Notes under the pieces: model-generated | The model's database searches: none | Told to the model about the DNA's origin: nothing | The model's input: the letters and a program-made list of their open reading frames with translations, nothing else | Program-made: the position numbers and the translations under genes | In this document: positions 24,956-32,600 of the stretch, piece by piece | Layout: each line of letters opens with the position of its first letter | Numbering within the stretch: the first letter of the stretch is position 1 | Source: Bacteroidales bacterium | GTDB lineage: Bacteria; Bacteroidota; Bacteroidia; Bacteroidales; UBA932 | Length of the DNA stretch: 64,000 nt | Assembly: GCA_017439305.1 (NCBI GenBank) | Contig: JAFSJK010000010.1 | Span: forward strand, 62,001 to 126,000 | Reading direction: 5' to 3'

Positions 24956-25424
24956 GGTATCGCTTTCTATATTGTTCCCTGATTATTTTCCGCGCCCGGG
25001 ACAGTTGCATCCGTACGGCCGGGGCTTGCATACCCAACTCTCCGGCTATCTTCTCAAGGGTGACTCCTTCGTATTCGTGCCGATGGATAATCCAGCGCTG
25101 CATGTCCGTGAGCTCCTGTTCCACCATCTTCTCGACCCGCCTGAACTTCGTTTCCCTTTCTTCTCCTGCATTTTCTTCCGGCGGATCGCCATCGAGTGGT
25201 ACTGTCTTCCATTTCCTGAGCTGGTCGATGGATACGTTTTTCACTGTCCTCGTGAGCAGCGCTTCCGCCTCTCGTTCACTCCTGACATCATACCTTCCCC
25301 AGAGCCTGATGAAAGCATCCTGAAGAGCGTCTTCTGCCGCTTCCGCATCCGAAAGCAACCGTCCCGCCCCGGCCTTCAGCCGCTGCCGGATCCGCAAATA
25401 TGTATCTGTCAGGATATCAGACAT
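24945..25424 (-). CDS. ECF-type RNA polymerase sigma factor
   Basis: 159 residues with the two ECF domains. Region 2 lies at about residues 12-75 (AEDALQDAFIRLWGRYD, then TRTVKNVSIDQLRKWK) and region 4 at about 100-155 (LTDMQRWIIHRHEYEGVTLEKIAGELGMQAPAVRMQLSRARKIIRE). First gene of a four-gene minus-strand operon with the putative anti-sigma, DUF6108-like and barrel genes. Divergent from the small acidic peptide/BspA lipoprotein pair 143 nt away, a likely target. A near-consensus -7 (TATCTTTA on the minus strand, 25451-25458) lies upstream. Confidence 0.9.
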   Translation of the reverse strand: MSDILTDTYLRIRQRLKAGAGRLLSDAEAAEDALQDAFIRLWGRYDVRSEREAEALLTRTVKNVSIDQLRKWKTVPLDGDPPEENAGEERETKFRRVEKMVEQELTDMQRWIIHRHEYEGVTLEKIAGELGMQAPAVRMQLSRARKIIREQYRKRYHEE

Positions 25425-25496
25425 TTTATTTACACTCTGTCCATTAAACGTAAAGATAGCAAAAATGTAACAACGGATTTTTGAATACCTGATTGC

Positions 25497-25527
25497 TTTG
25501 ATTTTACGTTCTATTTCCGTACTTTTA
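25497..25527 (+). promoter_or_regulatory. Probable promoter of the small peptide/BspA lipoprotein pair
   Basis: TTTG (25497-25500), 19-nt spacer, TACTTTTA (25520-25527); the last base departs from TAnnTTTG. The start of the small peptide gene is 40 nt downstream. The divergent sigma gene's -7 candidate (TATCTTTA) shows the same final A. Confidence 0.5.
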
Positions 25528-25567
25528 CACGTTCTTTAAAAGAATTATTAATTAAACACATCATACT

Positions 25568-25711
25568 ATGCACAAGAGATTCTATGAAGTGCCGCTTTCG
25601 GAACTCCTTGTTATCCGGCTCGAGGAGCATTTCATGCGTTCAGGAGAACTGAATACCGGAGAGAGTTTCAGTGACCAGTCCGGGTCCGATGATGATGATG
25701 ACTGGGAATAA
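25568..25711 (+). CDS. Small acidic peptide upstream of a fimbrillin/BspA lipoprotein
   Basis: 47 codons: starts MHKRFYEVPLSELLVIRLEE and ends in SGSDDDDDWE. No signal peptide. The pattern K-x-Y/F-x-x-P followed by an aliphatic/acidic run, a central F-x-x-G/S and an acidic tail also occurs in the small gene at 56915-57094, which likewise sits immediately before a fimbrillin-like lipoprotein gene. It ends 16 nt before the lipoprotein ATG. Similar short ORFs are familiar upstream of surface lipoprotein genes in Bacteroidales, but I know of no demonstrated function. Confidence 0.6.
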   Translation: MHKRFYEVPLSELLVIRLEEHFMRSGELNTGESFSDQSGSDDDDDWE

Positions 25712-25727
25712 AGGAGGAGGAACAAGC

Positions 25728-28700
25728 ATGAAAAGAATCATTTATTTCCTGTTGGCCGCTTCTTTCATCGCTGCCACCATTTCTTGTACCAAGGAAGAGG
25801 ATACCGCAAAACCGGAGAAGTCCGGACGCGTCCTTGTCCTGACTGCCCACGCGGACCGGGATGTCGATACCAAGACTTCGCTGGACGGTGTGACCGTCAA
25901 ATGGTCTGACAGGGACTTTATCTCTGCATTTGCTCCAACCTCTTGGGGAGAGTATCATATGGAGAGGTCTTCCTGGCCCGATGTCAGTGCGGACGGAACC
26001 ATCGCCCATTTCTCGTTTTACGATTTCGAAGAAGACGAGGAAATCAAGTATGCTGTCTATGCCCCCCTCTCTACCATTGTGGTGGATGGCGACGAGATTC
26101 ATCTGGATATTCCCACTTCCCAAGAGGGACGGGATGGCAGTTTTGGTGAGTATGCCAATATCGCCGTCGCCCGCGTCACCGATATCAACGATCTCTATTT
26201 CAAGAATGTCGGCGGTCTCCTGGCTGTGAAACTGAAAGGAGCCGGAAGCCATCAGGTCGCATCCATCACCATTGCCGGTGAGGAAGTCAACGGGGGTGGA
26301 ATGACCGGACAGACGGTGGTCCAAATCGATGAAGACGAAGTGGTTACGACGGTCTGCACAGGGAAGGATCACGTAACGGTCCATAATTTGGCCAAAGCGG
26401 AAGTCGGTTCTACCTTTTACGCCGTTGTCGCTCCGGGTACCTACACGAACGTGACCATCACCTTTACCGACACGCAGGGTGCCAAGGCTACTTATACCAA
26501 GAAAACGGATATGGTGGTGGAGCGGAACGGCAACCTGCTTATCGGCGGTTTTGACATCCCTGAAGACAAATGGGTGCAGATCAATCCGGAAGATCCCATT
26601 GAGTTCGAGGATCCGCTTGTCAAGGCGGCCCTTGTCGCCGGAAGTGACGATCTCACCGTCGACACGAATGGTGACGGAGAGATTTCCTATGCGGAGGCTG
26701 CTGCCGTTACATCTCTGAACCAGTTGTTCCTCCGTTCCAGATATCCGGATAATGCGAAAATCACATCCTTTGACGAGTTCCAGTATTTTACTGGCGTTGA
26801 AAGCATTTGGGGAGATTTTGCCGGATGCGAGGAACTGACTTCCATCATCCTTCCACCCAACGTGACCAGCATCATCGAAGGTTTTGAAATGTGCAAGTCC
26901 TTGACTTCCATCATTCTGCCGGAAGGCTTGTCGGACATCAGTTACTATTCCTTCCTGGGCTGCGAGGCGTTAGCCTCCCTCACGCTCCCGGAAAGCTTGA
27001 CAAGCATTGGAGAATACGGTTTGGCCGGGTGTGCGATTACCTCCATCGAAATCCCCCGGAATGTCACCGCTATCGGAGAGAGTGCCTTCTTTTCCTGTGC
27101 CTATCTTACTTCCGTGGATTGGCCGGATCAACTGACCTCCATTCCGGCACAAACGTTCGCCCAATGCTATTATCTGGAATCCGTCCATCTTCCGGAAACA
27201 TTGGTAGCGATCGGTGACAGGGCTTTCAGCTATTGCAACTTCCTTTCTTCCATATCGATTCCTGAGAGCGTGACCCATATCGGCGAAAGGGCTTTCGAAA
27301 GGTGCAGAAGCCTGGAGAGCATAACCCTTCCCTCCCAGTTGGAAGTCATCGAAGCCGGTACTTTTTCCGATTGCGAGTCTCTCCTTTCCCTGATGATTCC
27401 GGAAACTGTAACCAGTATTGGTGGAAGTGCATTCTCCGGTTGCTCCAGCCTTGCAAGTCTGGAGATTCCTTCCGTCATTGAAACGATCGAGCCCTATACA
27501 TTCAGTGGTTGTGGCTTTACCACCTTTGAGATTCCTGCCGGGGTGACCCGCATCGGAGAGGGGGCTTTTTCCGGTTGCCGTAATTTGACTGGCTTGGAAC
27601 TGCCTTCCGGTATTGACGCTATCGCTGCAGAGACATTCGAAGGTTGTTCTTCGCTCTCCGCCCTGGAGATTCCGGCAGGGGTGAACAGTATCGGAGAGGC
27701 TGCCTTCTCGTACAGCGGCCTGGTTAGCCTTGACCTTCCTGCGGGTATCGATGTCATTGAGGCATCGACGTTTGAGTCATGTTATTCACTCACTGCGGTC
27801 AATAACATGGACAATGTGACAAGGATTGGCGAGAAAGCCTTCAAGAGGTGCACAAAACTGGCGGCCTTTGAGCTTCCGCCCTACGTTGAGACCATTGAGG
27901 CGGAGACTTTCTCGGGGTGTCGTTCCCTTGCTTCCGTAACGATTCCGGAAGGGGTGACGAGCATTGGAACAGATGCTTTTTACACCTGCCGGGCCCTTCG
28001 GGAAATAGCATTGCCTGATGGACTGGTCAGTATCGGTGAAAGGGCGTTCTATCAAACCAATTTGAGGGAGATAGTCCTTCCTCCAGCGTTGGAAGAGATT
28101 GGAAAAGACGCCTTTAAGTCTTGCGGTTTATTGTCAGTCACTGCCAAAAACGATCCCGAGACGGCCGATTGGACTTCCTTGGACATCGGTGAAGGAGCTT
28201 TTGGGTGGAATTCCTCCCTCAGCAATGTCGAGTTGCCTGAAACAACCCGTAGTATCGGTAACCAGGCATTCGAAGATGTCAGCAATAGGTTATCGTTTAT
28301 CCGGATTCCCGAGCGGGTTGAAGAAATCGGGGAAGAGGCCTTCTCCGGGTGCTCCAGTCTGGAGGAAGTCGTTCTTTCCGAGAATCTGTGGAGTCTGGGA
28401 GCCCGGGCGTTCATTGATTGTGTCAGTTTGACAACCATAAATATCCCCGAGGGACTCTCTGAAATAGCTGAAGGGACTTTCCAGAACTGCACCGGCCTGA
28501 CGGAAATCGTTCTGCCTGATAATATCGGGGGGCTGGGCATATCGGCCTTCCAAGGCTGCCGCAATTTGTCTTCGGTTACGTTGATGTACTATTATCCTGT
28601 CGAACTGCCGTACGATGCACCAGAAACTGTCTTTGCCGACACCCATGCGGACCTTCGCATCTATGTCCCTGATGATATCCTCTCCGATTATCAGGAATAC

Positions 28701-28745
28701 GAGATATGGAGCGTCTATGCCGACCGGATTCGCGCTATGGAATAG
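25728..28745 (+). CDS. Surface lipoprotein: fimbrillin-like domain + BspA-type LRR_5 repeats
   Basis: 1005 residues. Lipoprotein signal (LAASFIAATISC, Cys20), then a fimbrillin-like (Mfa-like) domain at about 30-285 containing TKTSLDGVTVKWSDRD and LYFKNVGGLLAVKLKG. An EF-hand-like calcium loop (DTNGDGEIS, about 310-318) precedes about 25 BspA/LRR_5 repeats of roughly 23 residues to about residue 965 (pattern LP.xvTsIGexAFxgCxsLxsI.xP). Expected on the cell surface as an adhesin or binder. ATG 25728 follows a strong AGGAGGAGG ribosome-binding site. It ends before a UUCG-loop terminator. Confidence 0.87.
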   Translation: MKRIIYFLLAASFIAATISCTKEEDTAKPEKSGRVLVLTAHADRDVDTKTSLDGVTVKWSDRDFISAFAPTSWGEYHMERSSWPDVSADGTIAHFSFYDFEEDEEIKYAVYAPLSTIVVDGDEIHLDIPTSQEGRDGSFGEYANIAVARVTDINDLYFKNVGGLLAVKLKGAGSHQVASITIAGEEVNGGGMTGQTVVQIDEDEVVTTVCTGKDHVTVHNLAKAEVGSTFYAVVAPGTYTNVTITFTDTQGAKATYTKKTDMVVERNGNLLIGGFDIPEDKWVQINPEDPIEFEDPLVKAALVAGSDDLTVDTNGDGEISYAEAAAVTSLNQLFLRSRYPDNAKITSFDEFQYFTGVESIWGDFAGCEELTSIILPPNVTSIIEGFEMCKSLTSIILPEGLSDISYYSFLGCEALASLTLPESLTSIGEYGLAGCAITSIEIPRNVTAIGESAFFSCAYLTSVDWPDQLTSIPAQTFAQCYYLESVHLPETLVAIGDRAFSYCNFLSSISIPESVTHIGERAFERCRSLESITLPSQLEVIEAGTFSDCESLLSLMIPETVTSIGGSAFSGCSSLASLEIPSVIETIEPYTFSGCGFTTFEIPAGVTRIGEGAFSGCRNLTGLELPSGIDAIAAETFEGCSSLSALEIPAGVNSIGEAAFSYSGLVSLDLPAGIDVIEASTFESCYSLTAVNNMDNVTRIGEKAFKRCTKLAAFELPPYVETIEAETFSGCRSLASVTIPEGVTSIGTDAFYTCRALREIALPDGLVSIGERAFYQTNLREIVLPPALEEIGKDAFKSCGLLSVTAKNDPETADWTSLDIGEGAFGWNSSLSNVELPETTRSIGNQAFEDVSNRLSFIRIPERVEEIGEEAFSGCSSLEEVVLSENLWSLGARAFIDCVSLTTINIPEGLSEIAEGTFQNCTGLTEIVLPDNIGGLGISAFQGCRNLSSVTLMYYYPVELPYDAPETVFADTHADLRIYVPDDILSDYQEYEIWSVYADRIRAME

Positions 28746-28769
28746 TCTCTATTGACACTTTGGGTATCA

Positions 28770-28795
28770 GGGGTTCCTTCGGGGACCCCTTTTTT
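28770..28795 (+). terminator. Terminator with UUCG loop after the BspA lipoprotein
   Basis: GGGGTTCC-TTCG-GGGACCCC followed by TTTTTT, 25 nt after the lipoprotein stop, ending at the stop of the convergent zinc-ribbon gene. Confidence 0.88.
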
Positions 28796-29190
28796 CAATG
28801 ATTGTCATCTGGTTCTCCGGCAAGACGGTCCTGGGAAAGGTGCTGGATCTTGGAAGGCGTTTCTTCAAAGCGGATGTCGAAGCAGTGGCAGACCATCCGG
28901 CGGCCGATCTTGCGGCAGGAGGTAAGGAATTCGCCGTTGTAGCCCAGTTGGGCAAGGTCGGTCTTGGCGATGCTTGCGACACCCATCCTGACCAGATGGG
29001 ACAGGATTTCATAGTTGCGCTCCAGGATGCCGGTCACCCAGGCGAAGCGTCTTCGCCAGCGGAGGTGTTCCCGGTTGTGGTAGCGGCTCCGGCAACGGTC
29101 GCTGCAGTATTTACGGTCGGAGCGGCCGTAGGGGAGGGGATCTCCGCATTCCAGGCAGCGGGCTTCATTCTCTTCCAATACGTATTTCAT
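28795..29190 (-). CDS. Small zinc-ribbon protein of unknown function
   Basis: 131 residues. N-terminal treble-clef/zinc-ribbon-like motif CLECGDPLPYGRSDRKYCSDRC (residues 12-33) followed by RSRYHNREHLRWRRRF, then a helical body (VTGILERNYEILSHLVRMGV). The start at 29190 (MKYVLEENEARCLEC) is chosen because sequence upstream is not protein-like. Similar short 'CxxCG...KYCSDxCRxRYHN' proteins are common in Bacteroidota; role unknown, nucleic-acid binding is a guess. Confidence 0.7.
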   Translation of the reverse strand: MKYVLEENEARCLECGDPLPYGRSDRKYCSDRCRSRYHNREHLRWRRRFAWVTGILERNYEILSHLVRMGVASIAKTDLAQLGYNGEFLTSCRKIGRRMVCHCFDIRFEETPSKIQHLSQDRLAGEPDDNH

Positions 29191-29488
29191 AGGGGCGAAA
29201 ATGGCGGTTTCCGTCGGGAAGGGCAAGGATTGAAAGAAAAATAACCGGGATTTTAACGTTTCCGTGAAACAACCTCGAAAACAGAGGATAAGAATGATTC
29301 TTACGGAAAGGCTTCCGCGCGGAGAAACCGCGTAAAAAACGTTTAATCCGGGCAAGAAACGGCAAAATCTGTGGTTCCGGTCCCCTTCCGGAGGCCACCG
29401 CCGTGCCTTTTTCCATTTACTTTGTCCAGCCGCTCTCTCGGGCGCGCCGGGAGCGGCCGTCAGTTCAACCCGAAAAAAGACATCAGAA
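29191..29488. other. Intergenic region before ssb with GC-rich hairpins
   Basis: No gene seen. It holds a CGCGG-AGAAA-CCGCG hairpin near 29323 followed by TAAAAAA, a TTTACTTTG promoter-like run (29416-29424), and CCGCTC (29430-29435) pairing with GAGCGG (29451-29456) around a GC-rich loop, which would sit in the ssb 5' leader. Confidence 0.4.
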
Positions 29489-29845
29489 ATGGAATTCATC
29501 AACCGAATCGAACTCCGCGGAATCGTGGGGAACGCTTCCTACAACCGGATCGGGGAATCGCAAGTGTGCCGGTTCTCCCTGGCCACCGACTACGCTTACA
29601 AGGACCGCGACGGCAATCCCGTCGTCGACACCACCTGGTTCAATGTTACGGCCTGGGAAGGCAAGAACATGCCCGACCTGCGGCAGGTTGTAAGGGGAAC
29701 CATCATCCAAGTCAGCGGGCGTGTCCGCACCTTCAAGTACACGATGGCCGATGGTACAGAAAAGAGCGGCTGGGAGGTTTTCGCCCGGCGCGTCACCATC
29801 CTGCCGCCAGACGACGATCCCATCCAGCCTCAAATGTACCGGTGA
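29489..29845 (+). CDS. ssb: Single-stranded DNA-binding protein (short form)
   Basis: 118 residues covering one OB-fold: EFINRIELRGIVGN, RFSLATDYAYKDRDG, TTWFNVTAWEG, GTIIQVSGRVRTFKY and WEVFARRVTILPP. It resembles bacterial Ssb but lacks the long disordered tail and the acidic DDDIPF-type tip that recruits partners; the end is DDDPIQPQMYR. Bacteroidota often have several such SSBs. Its stop overlaps the next gene's ATG by one nt. Confidence 0.82.
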   Translation: MEFINRIELRGIVGNASYNRIGESQVCRFSLATDYAYKDRDGNPVVDTTWFNVTAWEGKNMPDLRQVVRGTIIQVSGRVRTFKYTMADGTEKSGWEVFARRVTILPPDDDPIQPQMYR

Positions 29846-31800
29846 TGGAAGGAAGACGTCTGTTTGCCTGGGCTTGCCTCGCCCTGCTGCTGTCCGGATG
29901 CGGTCCCCAGGTCAAGCTGGACCGGATCCGGCGGCAGTTCCTCGGTGCCCAGGTCGTCCTGGCCGATGACCGGGAACTTCCGGAAATCGACCTGGGGCAG
30001 GAACCCCGGCGGGACACGATGGTCGTGGAGGATCCGGACGGGCGGGAAGTCCTGATCATGAGGGCCGTGAAGGACGAGAACGGGGAGATGGTCGCCACGG
30101 ACGTCCTGAAGCCGGCCCGGGTCACTGCCCGTTTCCGTAATGTGGCCGAAAGGGGAGGACGGGTGGACCTGAACTTCCAGATCGTGGTCCCCGAGTCAAT
30201 GCAGGACCGGAAATGGCAGCTCCGCTTCTATCCCGACCTCTTCGTCCTGGAGGACAGCCTGCGCCTGGATCCGGTCCTCATTACCGGAGCGGACTACCGG
30301 AAAGCGCAGCTGAAGGGGTACGAGCAGTACCGCCGTTTCCTCGATTCCATCGTCGCGGACTCCACGTACTTCGTCGACCGCTATCAATTGGAGATGTTCC
30401 TCCGCCGGAACTTGCCGGAGATCTACCGGTACAAGACCGACAGCACCACGGTGGCGGACGAGGAATTCCTGTCCCACTACGGCGTCTCGGAAAAGCAGGC
30501 GGTCCGGCACTATACCAACGGACTGGTCGTCCGGAGAAACCGGCGCAAGGTGGAGCGGAAGGAGGAGATGTTCCGGAAATACGTCAAGGCTCCCATCGTG
30601 ACGGAAGGGCTTCGGCTGGATACGGTTATCACTTCCCCTAACGGGGATATCCTCTACGATTATGTCCAATCCATCCAAGTCCAACCCCGTCTCCGGAGGG
30701 CGGACATCCGCCTCTCGGGCGATATCTACGAGGAAGACCGGGCGCTCTACCGGGTTCCCCGGACCGATCCGCTGACCTTCTACATCAGTTCGATCAGCGG
30801 CCTCAGCGATGATGCCATCCGGTACAAGACACAGGTGATTGAGCGCCGGGTCCAGGCCCATACGGCCTGTTACATCGACTTCGACCTGGGGCAGGCGGAT
30901 ATCCGGGAGGAGCTGGGAAACAACCGGGAGGAAATCGCCCGCATCGAAGGAAACCTGCGGGGCCTGGCAGACAACCGGGAATTTGGTATTGACTCCATTA
31001 TTGTTACTGCTTCTTGCTCTCCGGAAGGGACTTATGAAAGCAACCGGAAGCTTTCCTTCAGGCGTTCTGAAAGTGTATCCCTCTTCTTTGACCGCTTCCT
31101 CCGTCACTACAGGGACTCGGTCCGGCGGACCGGATTCCACATCGGCCTGGACGAGACTTACCGGGAAAAAGCCGCGGAGGAAATCCGTTTCCTGTCCCGC
31201 AACAACCCGGAGAACTGGACGATGCTCGACGCCTTGATCCAAAGTGACGGAATCATCAGCGGGAAAGACCGGGAAGAATACATGCGGCTCGCAGCCCTTC
31301 CTGACCCGGACGACCGGGAGCACCGGCTCCAGGCGCTTCCCTCGTACCGGCATATCCGGGAAGACCTCTACCCCCGGCTCAGGACTGTCCGGTTCGATTT
31401 CCATCTGCACCGGAAGGGGCTGCAGAAGGACACCATCCATACGACCGTCGTGGACAGCGTCTACATGCAAGGATTACAGGCGCTCCGTGACCGGGAATAT
31501 GAACGGGCCGTCACGCTTCTGCGGCCGTACAAGGATTACAATACCGCCGTCGCTTACTGTGCGCTGGATTACAATGCATCCGCCCTGGATATCCTGGAGC
31601 CGCTGGAGCGCAGTGACAAGGTCCTGTACCTGCTCGCCATCCTCTATAGCCGGCGGGGCGACGACCGCAGCGCCGTTGAGAACTACCTGAAAGCCTGCCG
31701 GCTGAATCCCGCCTTCGTGCACCGGGGCAACTTGGACCCCGAAATCTCATCCCTCATCCGCCGATACGGGCTGGATGCCACCAGGCCGGACCCGCAGTGA
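29845..31800 (+). CDS. Large lipoprotein with OmpA-like segment and TPR-like C-terminus
   Basis: 651 residues. Lipoprotein signal (FAWACLALLLSGC, Cys19). The N-terminal half is rich in charged beta-strand sequence (VARFRNVAERGGRVDLNFQIVVP). Around residues 345-430, HTACYIDFDLGQADIREEL and IIVTASCSPEGTYESNRKLSFRRSESV resemble OmpA-like peptidoglycan-binding domains. The C-terminal 120 residues look like TPR-type repeats (REYERAVTLLRPYKDYNTAVAYCALDYNASALDILEPL). The start overlaps ssb by one nt, chosen for the signal peptide. Inferred as an envelope scaffold; no named family. Confidence 0.65.
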   Translation: MEGRRLFAWACLALLLSGCGPQVKLDRIRRQFLGAQVVLADDRELPEIDLGQEPRRDTMVVEDPDGREVLIMRAVKDENGEMVATDVLKPARVTARFRNVAERGGRVDLNFQIVVPESMQDRKWQLRFYPDLFVLEDSLRLDPVLITGADYRKAQLKGYEQYRRFLDSIVADSTYFVDRYQLEMFLRRNLPEIYRYKTDSTTVADEEFLSHYGVSEKQAVRHYTNGLVVRRNRRKVERKEEMFRKYVKAPIVTEGLRLDTVITSPNGDILYDYVQSIQVQPRLRRADIRLSGDIYEEDRALYRVPRTDPLTFYISSISGLSDDAIRYKTQVIERRVQAHTACYIDFDLGQADIREELGNNREEIARIEGNLRGLADNREFGIDSIIVTASCSPEGTYESNRKLSFRRSESVSLFFDRFLRHYRDSVRRTGFHIGLDETYREKAAEEIRFLSRNNPENWTMLDALIQSDGIISGKDREEYMRLAALPDPDDREHRLQALPSYRHIREDLYPRLRTVRFDFHLHRKGLQKDTIHTTVVDSVYMQGLQALRDREYERAVTLLRPYKDYNTAVAYCALDYNASALDILEPLERSDKVLYLLAILYSRRGDDRSAVENYLKACRLNPAFVHRGNLDPEISSLIRRYGLDATRPDPQ

Positions 31801-31818
31801 TGCGTTTCCGGCCTGTTT

Positions 31819-31851
31819 TTTGCAGAATCCGTACGTCCCTTTTATATTTTG
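31819..31851 (+). promoter_or_regulatory. Probable promoter of the NlpC/P60 gene
   Basis: TTTG (31819-31822), 20-nt spacer, TATATTTTG (31843-31851), one base longer than the usual -7. The preferred ATG (31864) is 12 nt further. Confidence 0.5.
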
Positions 31852-31863
31852 CATCCCTCGCGG

Positions 31864-32526
31864 ATGAGGATGATACGGCATATCGGGTGGGTGGCGGCGC
31901 TTCTCGTCGCCCTTTCGGCGTGTGGAACGATGCGCCGGAGTCCGAAGCGATCCGAGCCGCCCGCCATCCTTCCCCTCACTGATTCCGCGGATATCGTCCG
32001 CTCCCGGGAAAGGGCGCAGGCCGTGATGGATTCCATCGATCGCATCGAATCCGGCATCCGGGCGGGCATCCCCCGTGAGCAGATCACGGTGAAAAATGAC
32101 AAGCCGGCAGGTCCCGTCATTCCGAAGGACCTTGTAGACGAACTGCTGGACTATGCCCGTACCTTCATCGGTACGCCCTACCTCTGGGGAGCCTCAGGGC
32201 CCAACCAGTTCGACTGTTCCGGATTCACCAGCTACGTCTTCCGGGAGTTCGGCTACAATCTGCCTCACAATTCCACCCGGCAGTTCCAGGAAACCCGGCC
32301 CGTAGAGCGTTTCGGCGAACTTCGGAAAGGTGACCTGGTCTTCTTCGGGGAGCGGAGAAGCATCCGGAACATCGGTCACGTGGGTATCGTCATCGACATC
32401 GACCTGGAGCACGGAATGTTCTGGTTCATCCACGCTTCCACTTCCCACGGCGTGGAAATCCAACGCTCCACCCTCTCTTACTACATGATGCGCTACATCG
32501 GTGCCGGCAGGGTGCTGCCGGATTAG
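31864..32526 (+). CDS. NlpC/P60 family lipoprotein endopeptidase
   Basis: 220 residues. Lipoprotein signal (VAALLVALSAC), a charged linker, then a C40 peptidase domain from about residue 95: GTPYLWGASGPNQFDCSGFTSYVF with the catalytic Cys at about 118, NIGHVGIVI with the catalytic His (about 171), and FIHASTS as third catalytic residue. It cleaves peptide bonds in peptidoglycan stems. ATG 31864 places the promoter-like element just upstream; a TTG at 31849 would fall inside it. Confidence 0.88.
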   Translation: MRMIRHIGWVAALLVALSACGTMRRSPKRSEPPAILPLTDSADIVRSRERAQAVMDSIDRIESGIRAGIPREQITVKNDKPAGPVIPKDLVDELLDYARTFIGTPYLWGASGPNQFDCSGFTSYVFREFGYNLPHNSTRQFQETRPVERFGELRKGDLVFFGERRSIRNIGHVGIVIDIDLEHGMFWFIHASTSHGVEIQRSTLSYYMMRYIGAGRVLPD

Positions 32527-32580
32527 GACAGACAAAGGGTTCGGGCGACTTTTTTCGGAGCCCGAACCCTTTGTCTGTCC
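32526..32580. terminator. Very long perfect hairpin between convergent genes (bidirectional terminator)
   Basis: Arms 32526-32546 and 32560-32580 are perfect reverse complements over 21 nt, with a 13-nt loop carrying TTTTTT. The hairpin starts inside the stop codon of the NlpC gene and ends 20 nt before the stop of the convergent transporter gene. It has no clear T-run on the plus-strand 3' side beyond the loop. Confidence 0.7.
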
Positions 32581-32600
32581 TGATCCGTGATTATCCGGAA

